Positions 1 through 5,357 of a DNA stretch of 5,851 nt are shown piece after piece. Origin of the DNA: Pseudaquidulcibacter sp964557085. GTDB taxonomy: Bacteria; Pseudomonadota; Alphaproteobacteria; Caulobacterales; Aquidulcibacteraceae. The DNA lies in the NCBI GenBank assembly GCA_964557085.1, contig CAZKYS010000135.1, positions 1-5,851 of the forward strand, read 5' to 3'. A program made the position numbers and the translations under genes. How positions within the stretch are numbered: the stretch's first letter is position 1; each line of letters begins with the position of its first letter. Under the pieces are notes generated by a model, which made no database searches, was not told the origin of the DNA, and saw only the letters and a program-made list of their open reading frames with translations.

Positions 1-1
1 G

Positions 2-916
2 AAAAATAATGGCGAAATTGATGCCGCTTTGTCCAAAGGTTCGGCGGTTTTGGTTTCGCATTCTATAAAGTCTTTCAACCCTGAAATGGATGTTCAAGAA
101 ATAATATTATTACCTGGGGTTTATAGGCCGCCAATTACATATTGGGTTAATCGCTTTACGAAAAAACCACTAATTATCGGAAGTCATGATACTAATGAAG
201 GTAAAGGAAAACGCCTTACCGATAGTTATTTTTATTATGTTGTTGAACCTGGAATTTATGATTTTGTTGGTTATGTTTTTAAAACACGCTTTGTAAGTTT
301 GGGGAATCTTCAAACCACCAATCAACCAATTAAATCAAACATTGGCTTTGTGAATTATTCATCAACGCAATTGCCTGATTTATATACTTATGACGTTTGG
401 ATACCACCGCAATATAATGGTTCAACTTTTGATGGTTCAACAATAACAAATTGGTATGATGATGGTTATTGGTCAAAACGAAAAGCCTATCAAAAAACCA
501 ATGCCTATTTTGTTGATATGCGTAAATTGGTAAGTAGTGATGGTAAGGGCAGTGCAAATATTGCATCTTTTTTGGTTGAAAAAGGCCAAATTGCATTGGT
601 TCCAGATTTTAAAATCGAATATACAACAGGGGCATGTAACACACCAATCGAAGATCAATATCTTTGCCCTCTAACAAGTTTGACACTTTATTCATCCACC
701 GAACCACAATTAAGAAAACTAAATAATTCAATGATTGAAAAAAATTATGATAAGGATTTTGTATCAAAAATTACTTATGCAAATTTGGTGCCCGGTGAAT
801 TTTTCAAAAAAAATAGCGTGGAATTTTCATATAAATATGTTTCCGAAGATGAAAAGCCTTATTGGAAATTAAGGGCAACAGAACTTACGATGCCAAAAAT
901 TCCAGTTAAAGAATAA
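2..916 (+). CDS. Unidentified protein, 5' end missing
   Basis: I do not recognise this protein. The frame is open to the left edge with no stop, so at least 304 residues are coded here and the true start lies outside. The TTG at 29-31 could be read as a start, but the nine codons before it read as ordinary protein (KNNGEIDAA), so it is probably internal. The visible part has no membrane segment and is rich in Tyr, Thr, Ser and Asn with alternating hydrophobic residues, suggesting a beta-rich fold. A stretch near residues 69-90 (YFYYVVEPGIYDFVGYVF) recalls the 'PPGxY' strand of small secreted beta-sandwich proteins, but this is only a resemblance. C212 and C222 could form a disulfide. The next gene follows after 10 bp and has a signal peptide, so an envelope location is a reasonable guess, and the two are probably co-transcribed. 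The N-terminal signal, if any, is not visible. Confidence 0.8.
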   Translation, partial: KNNGEIDAALSKGSAVLVSHSIKSFNPEMDVQEIILLPGVYRPPITYWVNRFTKKPLIIGSHDTNEGKGKRLTDSYFYYVVEPGIYDFVGYVFKTRFVSLGNLQTTNQPIKSNIGFVNYSSTQLPDLYTYDVWIPPQYNGSTFDGSTITNWYDDGYWSKRKAYQKTNAYFVDMRKLVSSDGKGSANIASFLVEKGQIALVPDFKIEYTTGACNTPIEDQYLCPLTSLTLYSSTEPQLRKLNNSMIEKNYDKDFVSKITYANLVPGEFFKKNSVEFSYKYVSEDEKPYWKLRATELTMPKIPVKE

Positions 917-926
917 AGGGATTTCA

Positions 927-1415
927 ATGAAAAAAATTATAGTCGCAATTATTTTTGCTTTTTCATTTTATTCAAATTCATTCGCACAAACTTTGAATGA
1001 AACTGAAAATTGGATTTTATCGAAAATACCAACTTATCAACCTTTGGAACTTAAATATACTTTTGATAATGGAAACCTTATAAGAAAATTCGCAATGCCC
1101 CAAGTCACAGGTGGAAAAAAAACTAAGGATGTAATTCCCCTTAAAGAAGTGAAAACAATAAGCACATTGGTTGGCGATGATTTTATATCGCTTTCATTAA
1201 AATGCGAAAATGATTGCACCTATGAGGAAGTAAGCACAAGCGACGGTGATTTCATTTCAGAAGAAATTCAAGGCCAATTTTTGTTTGAAATATATGGCGA
1301 TGGTAAAATTGATAAAACCCTTGCGCCAAGGCTTGAAAAAGCGTTTTTGAAATTAATTGAACTTAATGGCGGTAAAGCAAAAATCATTAAAGACGATGTT
1401 AAAGAGCCGTTTTAA
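927..1415 (+). CDS. Small secreted protein of unknown function
   Basis: This encodes 162 residues of unknown function. The start is well supported: AAAGGG at 915-920, overlapping the stop of the gene before, lies 6 nt upstream of ATG. The N-terminus is a clear Sec signal peptide, with two lysines, a hydrophobic core at about residues 4-15 and likely cleavage after SFA (20/21). The mature part begins with an amphipathic stretch (ETENWILSKI), then alternating strands and turns, and C93 and C97 in a CENDC arrangement. It ends in a helix (RLEKAFLKLIELNGGK) and a short charged tail. That shape, a Trp-containing first helix and a last helix of the 'RhxKAFxxL' kind, resembles small hypothetical proteins I associate mainly with Bacteroidetes, but I cannot name a family. 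It probably works with the gene upstream. Its last 17 bp overlap the 3' end of the opposite doxX-like gene. Confidence 0.85.
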   Translation: MKKIIVAIIFAFSFYSNSFAQTLNETENWILSKIPTYQPLELKYTFDNGNLIRKFAMPQVTGGKKTKDVIPLKEVKTISTLVGDDFISLSLKCENDCTYEEVSTSDGDFISEEIQGQFLFEIYGDGKIDKTLAPRLEKAFLKLIELNGGKAKIIKDDVKEPF

Positions 1416-1812
1416 TTTTTGCGTTTTCACTATCATTTGCGCATATTATCAAAAGTAATACCATAAGGGCGACGCTATATTCGCTTCCACCTGTTCCATG
1501 TTCGCCAACGAACCAGCCATAATGGCGGTGGATAAGGATTATACCAACAAATGCAATTGTGAATAATATGGTGCATGCAGGTCTAACGAAACGATTTATA
1601 ATTAATAATGTTCCAGAAACTAATTCGGCAATTGTTATAAGCCATACAAATATTACGCCATTTGGAAAACCAACTGATTCCATAAAAATGGTGAATTGTG
1701 GAATTGTATTATGCACAATTCGAACAATCGCATGGGCAAGGAAAAAAACTGCGGTCATAATGCGCGCAAAATCAAGCGAATTTTTTAAAGATATGAATGG
1801 AAAGTTTTTCAT
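1399..1812 (-). CDS. DoxX family membrane protein
   Basis: This is a 137-residue integral membrane protein of the DoxX family. Visible family features are the first helix with R17 and H27, a short loop with G48-F-P, E63 and G67 in the second helix (AELVSGTLL), R77 beginning the third, and the H95-R-H97 pair. The diagnostic stretch WFVGEHGTGGSEY at 100-112 leads into the fourth helix. Four membrane segments lie at about 17-34, 53-72, 79-96 and 111-124. DoxX proteins have been linked to quinone or thiosulfate chemistry and to redox stress in some species, but this subgroup has no settled function. The start is supported by AAGGGA (1819-1824 on the complement) 6 nt before ATG. The gene has its own likely promoter and a palindrome over the -10, consistent with a repressor-controlled single gene. 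Its tail overlaps the opposite gene by 17 bp, so termination must occur inside that neighbour. Confidence 0.9.
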   Translation of the reverse strand: MKNFPFISLKNSLDFARIMTAVFFLAHAIVRIVHNTIPQFTIFMESVGFPNGVIFVWLITIAELVSGTLLIINRFVRPACTILFTIAFVGIILIHRHYGWFVGEHGTGGSEYSVALMVLLLIICANDSENAKIKTAL

Positions 1813-1842
1813 GTTGAATCCCTTGTCCGTTAAATTTATTTA

Positions 1843-1859
1843 TAGTTTCTAATTAACTA
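1843..1859. promoter_or_regulatory. Inverted repeat over the DoxX promoter, possible operator
   Basis: TAGTT and AACTA form perfect 5-bp arms around a 7-bp centre, 17 bp in all. The element covers the -10 of the proposed DoxX promoter. A dimeric repressor bound here would block RNA polymerase. The arm-spacer geometry is like that of MarR/HxlR-type regulators, which often control small redox membrane proteins. No regulator gene lies in the window, so the partner is unknown. Short arms in AT-rich DNA can arise by chance. Confidence 0.35.
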
Positions 1860-1874
1860 AATACATATTGTAAA
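1846..1874 (-). promoter_or_regulatory. Probable promoter of the DoxX gene
   Basis: Read on the complement, TTTACA (1869-1874) matches the -35 consensus at five of six bases. It is followed after exactly 17 nt by TAGAAA (1846-1851), a weaker -10. Transcription would begin near 1839, giving a leader of about 27 nt that contains the AAGGGA ribosome site. The AT-rich setting makes chance matches likely, so this rests on spacing and position. Confidence 0.45.
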
Positions 1875-1884
1875 TATATATATT

Positions 1885-1898
1885 AAAGGCCAGCCTTT
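1885..1898. repeat. Short GC-containing inverted repeat in the divergent gap
   Basis: AAAGGC and GCCTTT are perfect 6-bp arms separated by CA, followed on the plus strand by two more T. The element stands out in the otherwise AT-rich gap between the DoxX and acyltransferase genes. It could be a protein-binding site. It is a poor terminator because no transcript obviously ends here and the loop is too short. The rest of the gap, from about 1900 to 2000, shows nothing I can name. Confidence 0.3.
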
Positions 1899-2002
1899 TT
1901 AGGAATTATCACACAAATAAGCAAAAAAGTGAGTGCGGATTTGGAAAGCCAAAAAATGAGAATTTAGAAGATAAAGCACAGTCTTCAAAATTATATAAAC
2001 AG

Positions 2003-2032
2003 TTTCATTAGTAATATAAAAACCCTTATACA
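2003..2032 (+). promoter_or_regulatory. Weak candidate promoter of the acyltransferase gene
   Basis: TTTCAT (2003-2008) and TATACA (2027-2032) lie 18 nt apart just before the acyltransferase gene. The -10 match is fair and the -35 poor. If real, transcription would start at about 2039-2040, leaving a leader of only about 6 nt before ATG 2046, which would fit the lack of a ribosome binding site there. Other AT-rich hexamers nearby could serve as well. Confidence 0.25.
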
Positions 2033-2045
2033 TTATTGATTGCAT

Positions 2046-3176
2046 ATGGTTAAAAATAATTACGCAATATCATTCAAAGCGGATACAAATTATATTTATG
2101 GTCTTGACGGCATTAGGGCAATTTCAATTTTAATTGTTTTGGTTTCGCACTTTGGATTTGGGAATATTGTTCCCGGTGGTTTTGGCGTAACAATATTTTT
2201 CTTTATTTCTGGCTTTTTAATCACGCGCCTTTTGATTAGCGAACAAAATAAAAGGCAGGGGCAAATTGATTTAAAGAATTTCTATATAAGACGGTTTTTA
2301 CGCCTTATGCCCGCTTTATATGTATTTATTATTTTCGTCTGCGTTTTGGCATTATTTTTTAATTTAAAATTATACCTAATTCAGATTTTAAGCGCGTGCT
2401 TTTACCTTGTGAATTATTACGATATTGCATGGGAAGCGTTGGAATTACCAAAGCGCATTGTCCCGTGGGGGCATTTGTGGTCACTTGCGGTTGAAGAGCA
2501 TTTTTATCTTCTATTTCCTTTTGCCATTACAATTTTTGGCAAAAAGCACGATAATAGAATTAGATTCATATCTATTCTTATTTTTGCAAGCGCGGCATGG
2601 CGTTTATTTGGCTTCGAGATTTTAAAATTCACCGATAATCACATTTATTTGGCAAGTGAATGCCGAATTGAAAACATATTATGGGGAAGTTTGCTTGCGA
2701 TTTTGATGGACGGGGCGCATCAATCAAAAAATCGAATTTCAAAATTAATCGGTTGGCATTGGGTTGCAATCGGACTTGGTGGAATTATATTTTCCTTATT
2801 ATACCGCAATGAAGAATTTAGGGCGACATGGCGCTATAGCATTCAAAGCCTATCGATTTTTATTTTGGTGTTTAATCTTTATGCTTTTAAATCTCTAAAT
2901 TTTGCCATCAAAATTTTGGATATGAAAATTTTTAGGTTTTTGGGACGCTTGTCATACTCACTTTATTTATGGCATTTCCCAGTTTTATGGGTTTTCTATA
3001 GATTTATAAATGTGGAAATCGGCCTAATACCATTGCCAATTGATTATGCGATTTATGCGGCTTTAATAAGTTTTGGCCTTGCCTGTGCATCATATTATTT
3101 GGTTGAGCGTCCGTTTTTTGAACTACGCAAAAAATTTGGTGCAAAGCCAGTTGAGGAAATGGCACGCAATAATTAG
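2046..3176 (+). CDS. Acyltransferase-3 (OafA/YrhL-like) membrane O-acyltransferase
   Basis: This 376-residue polytopic membrane enzyme belongs to the acyltransferase-3 family, which moves acyl (usually acetyl) groups from a cytoplasmic donor onto surface polysaccharide, lipopolysaccharide or other envelope sugars. The family signatures appear in order: GLDGIRAISILIVLVSH with the R24-x10-H35 catalytic motif; GGFGVTIFFFISGFLI (44-59); the RRFLRLMP motif (82-89); HLWSLAVEEHFYLLFP (143-158); LGRLSYSLYLWHFPV (299-313); and a final ERPFF. About ten membrane helices are expected. There is no C-terminal SGNH domain, so it is the stand-alone form. I chose ATG 2046; a TTG two codons earlier is also in frame. 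Neither has a clear ribosome site. No glycan synthesis genes are nearby, so the substrate cannot be deduced. It converges on the DUF2147 gene with an 11-bp gap. Confidence 0.93.
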   Translation: MVKNNYAISFKADTNYIYGLDGIRAISILIVLVSHFGFGNIVPGGFGVTIFFFISGFLITRLLISEQNKRQGQIDLKNFYIRRFLRLMPALYVFIIFVCVLALFFNLKLYLIQILSACFYLVNYYDIAWEALELPKRIVPWGHLWSLAVEEHFYLLFPFAITIFGKKHDNRIRFISILIFASAAWRLFGFEILKFTDNHIYLASECRIENILWGSLLAILMDGAHQSKNRISKLIGWHWVAIGLGGIIFSLLYRNEEFRATWRYSIQSLSIFILVFNLYAFKSLNFAIKILDMKIFRFLGRLSYSLYLWHFPVLWVFYRFINVEIGLIPLPIDYAIYAALISFGLACASYYLVERPFFELRKKFGAKPVEEMARNN

Positions 3177-3187
3177 TTTATTTTGTG

Positions 3188-3577
3188 CTAATTCACTTTT
3201 CTATAAATCACGCTTTGGCAAATCATTGGCACTAAACACACCAAGACCTGCAATCTGCCACTATTAAGGGTTTGCACTTTTGCCTTGAATGTTTGGTTTG
3301 GTTTTGGGGTGAAAATGCCGTAATAATCATTTTCATTTGCCGCTTTTAGATTTTGCAATATCATTTTACCCATAAGGTTTTCTTCGGCTTTTGGTTTGTG
3401 AATTTCCTTAACCACAATAGCGCAGGCTAAATTATTGTTGCTTCGGCATGGTTCAACTTTTACCCTTGTTGTCCCATCCAAAGTTTCCCAGAATCCCAAA
3501 AGCTTATCAGCCACTTGTGCATTGGCCGATTGATTATAAAGGGCGAAAAAAACAAATAAAAGTGCGCGAAGTTTCAT
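3188..3577 (-). CDS. Secreted DUF2147-like protein
   Basis: This encodes 129 residues with a Sec signal peptide (MKLRALLFVFFALYNQSANA, cleavage after residue 20). The mature part follows the DUF2147 pattern: an opening LLGFWETLDGTTRVKVEPC, a second cysteine in ACAIVV, a middle GKMILQNL ahead of a YYGIFTPKPNQTFKAKV beta segment, and a closing RLQVLVCLVPMIC followed by a basic end. Cysteines 44, 52, 114 and 120 match the positions where this family usually pairs cysteines. The familiar 'RGC' before the third cysteine is LVC here, and the usual Trp near the end is Tyr (IYRKV), so it is a divergent member. DUF2147 proteins are periplasmic with no firmly known function. ATG 3577 is set by AAGGAG 5 nt upstream; a GTG two codons earlier would overlap that site. 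It lies 66 bp downstream of the J-domain gene on the same strand and may be co-transcribed. Confidence 0.85.
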   Translation of the reverse strand: MKLRALLFVFFALYNQSANAQVADKLLGFWETLDGTTRVKVEPCRSNNNLACAIVVKEIHKPKAEENLMGKMILQNLKAANENDYYGIFTPKPNQTFKAKVQTLNSGRLQVLVCLVPMICQSVIYRKVN

Positions 3578-3582
3578 AAACA

Positions 3583-3588
3583 CTCCTT
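3583..3588 (-). promoter_or_regulatory. Ribosome binding site fixing the DUF2147 start
   Basis: AAGGAG on the complement lies 5 nt before ATG 3577. It excludes the in-frame GTG at 3581-3583, which shares a base with the site, as the start. Confidence 0.75.
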
Positions 3589-3601
3589 AAACCTCAAATG
3601 C

Positions 3602-3623
3602 CCTTAACAAAGTTTTGTTGAGG
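3602..3623. repeat. Inverted repeat between the J-domain and DUF2147 genes
   Basis: CCTTAACAAA (3602-3611) pairs with TTTGTTGAGG (3614-3623) around a 2-base centre, with one non-complementary position. In plus-strand RNA that position is a G-U pair; in the minus-strand RNA of the flanking genes it is a C-A mismatch. No T-run follows on the minus strand, so it is not a standard terminator. It could be a partial attenuator, a processing site between two co-transcribed genes, or a binding site. Confidence 0.3.
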
Positions 3624-3643
3624 AATTGTGGAGCGTTTGAAAA

Positions 3644-4270
3644 TTATGCGCGTTTTGAAGTTTTAAGAACTTTATAAGCTTTAACCACAGCCTGTAAGCG
3701 CGCCTCGGCGGAGCGATCACCACCATTTGAATCGGGGTGAAAGCGTCTTACAAGGTCGGCATAAGCCGCGCGAACCTCTTGTGGTGTTGCTTTTGGCGTT
3801 AAATCCAATTCTTCATAAGCGCTTCTGATTGGTGCAGATGCAAGCATTGCCGCCTGCTGTGCATTTTGATTGCGATGGCGGTTACGGCGATCATGATATG
3901 TATCATTGGTTTTGTTGCCAGCAAAGCGATTATTGCGACCCAAAGTTGACGATTCGCGTGAACCACCTTTTGCACCAAAATTCCATGTTGGGCGGTGACC
4001 ATGACGTTCCGCCTCTTGGAATGCGCGTTGATCGCCATCATTCATACCTTCAAAGAAATTCCAATTCTTATTGTATTCTGCGGCATGTTTTTCACAAAAC
4101 CACCAAAATTCTTTTGGATTATCACGTGATTTTGGGGCTTTGCATTTACCAGGTAAAATACAGCCTTCATGTTCGCAAGGCTTTGGCTCTTCCTTTTGTG
4201 CAGAAATGCTCATAGGTTTGCGAATGCGAATATCTGTAAATTTTGGGCGATATGAATATGAATCAGACAT
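3644..4270 (-). CDS. J-domain protein with N-terminal Cys/His (zinc-type) region
   Basis: This 208-residue DnaJ-like co-chaperone should stimulate an Hsp70 (DnaK) ATPase through its C-terminal J-domain (about 150-208). That domain has helix II (EVRAAYADLVRRF), the essential HPD at 178-180 and a closing KAYKVL helix. Unlike DnaJ, the J-domain is at the C-terminus and there is no Gly/Phe or standard zinc-finger region. The N-terminal third has C32-x4-C37, then WWFC59-E-K-H62, a likely Cys3His metal site, followed by AEYNKNWNFFEGM, which is typical of the alphaproteobacterial family encoded beside BolA. Between them (about 105-149) is a basic, Asn/Arg/Gln-rich, probably disordered linker. ATG 4270 gives the familiar start (MSDSYSYRPKF); an upstream in-frame TTG at 4306 lies inside the likely promoter. 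No ribosome site precedes the ATG. In related genomes I recall cobS following this gene; here it is the DUF2147 gene. Confidence 0.92.
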   Translation of the reverse strand: MSDSYSYRPKFTDIRIRKPMSISAQKEEPKPCEHEGCILPGKCKAPKSRDNPKEFWWFCEKHAAEYNKNWNFFEGMNDGDQRAFQEAERHGHRPTWNFGAKGGSRESSTLGRNNRFAGNKTNDTYHDRRNRHRNQNAQQAAMLASAPIRSAYEELDLTPKATPQEVRAAYADLVRRFHPDSNGGDRSAEARLQAVVKAYKVLKTSKRA

Positions 4271-4277
4271 GTTTAAT

Positions 4278-4306
4278 ATTATGGTGCTGTTCTTCGTTTG
4301 AAACAA
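4278..4306 (-). promoter_or_regulatory. Probable promoter of the J-domain gene, leaderless
   Basis: On the complement TTGTTT (4301-4306) and CATAAT (4278-4283) lie exactly 17 nt apart; CATAAT differs from the -10 consensus at one base. Only 7 nt separate the -10 from ATG 4270, so transcription would begin at or next to the start codon. This agrees with the absence of a ribosome binding site. The promoter fills most of the 52-bp gap shared with bolA, so the two genes may influence each other's expression. Confidence 0.5.
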
Positions 4307-4310
4307 GTGT

Positions 4311-4315
4311 GGGAG
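4311..4315 (+). promoter_or_regulatory. Ribosome binding site for the TTG start of bolA
   Basis: GGGAG lies 7 nt before TTG 4323. No in-frame ATG or GTG is available at the expected start, so this site is the main support for TTG initiation. Confidence 0.65.
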
Positions 4316-4322
4316 CGTAAAA

Positions 4323-4640
4323 TTGGGGCCAATTGAAACTAAAATTTTTGATAAATTGACAAAAACCCTTCAACCAAAACTTATTGAAATTGTCAATGAT
4401 AGTGCAAAACATTCTTCGCATGGCGGCGTCAAAGATTTCTATGACAAAATGGGTGATGGCTATGACGGCCCCGCTGAAAGTCATTTTTCAATAAAAATTG
4501 TATCCGATAAATTTGATAGCCAAAGCCGTTTAAACCGCCAAAGATTAGTTTTGGACATTATTCAAGATGAGATGAAAGTGGTTCATGCGCTTGCATTAAA
4601 GACATATAGTTCAAAAGAATTTACGGCGCTTGGCATTTGA
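4323..4640 (+). CDS. bolA: BolA family protein
   Basis: This 105-residue protein belongs to the BolA family, whose members pair with monothiol glutaredoxins to handle [2Fe-2S] clusters and in some bacteria bind DNA to affect envelope and stress genes. Family features: N-terminal helix (ETKIFDKLTKTLQPKLIEIVNDSAKH), the H30/H33 pair in AKHSSHGG, ESHFSIKIVS at 52-61, the RLNRQRLVLDII helix (69-80), and the conserved H88 in VHALAL. The stretch between HGG and ESHF is 16 residues (36-51, including VKDFYDKMGDGYDGPA), several more than I expect in alphaproteobacterial BolAs; this loop carries a cluster-ligand position in the family. The start is TTG, supported by GGGAG 7 nt upstream and by the MGPI opening common in related proteins. 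The gene diverges from the J-domain gene, a layout frequent in Alphaproteobacteria, and converges on the DUF4189 gene 70 bp away. Confidence 0.92.
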   Translation: MGPIETKIFDKLTKTLQPKLIEIVNDSAKHSSHGGVKDFYDKMGDGYDGPAESHFSIKIVSDKFDSQSRLNRQRLVLDIIQDEMKVVHALALKTYSSKEFTALGI

Positions 4641-4658
4641 AGCTCTAAATTATAAGAA

Positions 4659-4670
4659 TCCCTGTCGGGA
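4659..4670. terminator. Weak hairpin between convergent bolA and DUF4189 genes
   Basis: TCCC and GGGA form a 4-bp GC-rich stem with a four-base loop in the 70-bp convergent gap. On the minus strand it is followed by a modest T-rich stretch (TTCTTAT); on the plus strand only AT-rich DNA follows. It could be a weak two-way stop signal, but the stem is short and termination may depend on Rho instead. Confidence 0.25.
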
Positions 4671-4710
4671 GATATATTAAATAGTTTAACTTTATTAGTT
4701 GGTTTTAGCT

Positions 4711-5220
4711 TTAGCGAACCTTTTGTGCATAACTACATCCAGCATGGAATAATTTGCAAGTTGGGTCGCGTTTCTTACAATCATCTATTACAACACTAAG
4801 TGCTTTATCCACATTAGGGCCGCGCGCCGTATTGCTAAAACTGCTTCCGCTAACTAATACGCCACATTGATTAGTATAGGTTATGGCAATTTTACATGAG
4901 GTTCCACCCCATTTTTTACAATCATCCATTGCGGCCTTACTCGCGGCGCGTTTGGAAGTGTGGCCATCGGCTGTTCCAAATACGCCTTTCGAATTATCAG
5001 TAGTTATTGCGCCCCAACGCGCTTCCCAAAGCGAGCCGTCTTGAATATTAGGCGCAGATTGTGTGGTGCCTGTGGTGGGCGGCGGACAGTAAGTTGTGCC
5101 TTGTCCGCCAAGTGTTGTACAAAGCTGGGCATTTGCAGAATTGGGAATAAGCCATAGGCCAGAAATTATAGAAACTAAAACCAATGGAATAATTTTGTAA
5201 AATCTTAAAATAACCTGCAT
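4711..5220 (-). CDS. Secreted Cys-rich DUF4189 protein
   Basis: This 169-residue protein has a long signal sequence (about 1-31, cleavage after SANA) and a mature part starting QLCTTL. A Pro/Thr-rich spacer (46-57) leads to a DUF4189 domain from about 65: RWGAITTDNSKGVFGTADGHTSKRAASKAAMDDC. The domain pattern follows, with CKKWGGTSC, a YTNQCGVLV strand, a second ALSVVIDDC helix and closing cysteines. Domain cysteines are 101, 109, 119, 148, 155 and 162, enough for three disulfides, and C34 and C45 in the N-terminal region could make a fourth. The two 'A-A-x-x-x-C' helices suggest an internal duplication. The family is extracytoplasmic with no established activity. ATG 5220 has an AAGGCGG-like ribosome site 10 nt upstream. 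The nearest gene upstream on this strand is 222 bp away behind a likely terminator, so it is probably transcribed alone from its own promoter. Confidence 0.88.
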   Translation of the reverse strand: MQVILRFYKIIPLVLVSIISGLWLIPNSANAQLCTTLGGQGTTYCPPPTTGTTQSAPNIQDGSLWEARWGAITTDNSKGVFGTADGHTSKRAASKAAMDDCKKWGGTSCKIAITYTNQCGVLVSGSSFSNTARGPNVDKALSVVIDDCKKRDPTCKLFHAGCSYAQKVR

Positions 5221-5243
5221 TTCAAAAAATCCGCCTTATAAGA

Positions 5244-5260
5244 GCAACATTTGATGCTGC
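5244..5260. repeat. Imperfect inverted repeat in the DUF4189 leader
   Basis: GCAACAT and ATGCTGC are arms with one mismatch around TTG, directly upstream of the ribosome site of the DUF4189 gene. In the transcript it could form a small hairpin affecting translation, but it is short and could be chance. Confidence 0.25.
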
Positions 5261-5327
5261 TATTGGTAAAATTACATCACATGTGTTCTTAATATTCATA
5301 AGCCGAAAACATCACCTTTTAATTTGT

Positions 5328-5357
5328 ATTATAAATAGATATAACAGCTCATGACAT
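5328..5357 (-). promoter_or_regulatory. Probable promoter of the DUF4189 gene
   Basis: On the complement there is a perfect TATAAT (5328-5333), preceded after 18 nt by ATGTCA (5352-5357), which matches the -35 consensus at four of six bases. Transcription would begin near 5321, giving a leader of about 100 nt before ATG 5220. That leader includes the inverted repeat at 5244-5260. Confidence 0.45.

Noticed and set aside
417..441. Direct repeat ATGGTTCAAC at 417-426 and 432-441
   Set aside because: It is in frame and codes a repeated Gly-Ser-Thr turn (NGSTFDGST); a local codon-level duplication with no wider structure.
330..596. Open minus-strand frame opposite the first gene
   Set aside because: Composition is His/Asn/Leu-rich and low-complexity, as expected from the complement of an AT-rich gene; it has no family features and lies wholly inside a better supported frame.
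3177..3187. Terminator between the acyltransferase and DUF2147 genes
   Set aside because: The gap is only 11 bp and holds no inverted repeat or T-run on either strand.
3829..4215. 128-codon plus-strand frame opposite the J-domain gene
   Set aside because: The opposite frame contains an intact J-domain and Cys/His motif, while this one has no recognisable domain.
4260..4264. GANTC sites near gene starts (1816-1820, 4260-4264) and in a gap (4656-4660), possible CcrM methylation control
   Set aside because: GANTC occurs often by chance and also lies inside genes here; no clustering that would suggest cell-cycle control.
4268..4306. Twelve-residue N-terminal extension of the J-domain protein from a TTG
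   Set aside because: It has no ribosome site, overlaps the best promoter match, and related proteins begin at the MSDSY-type start.
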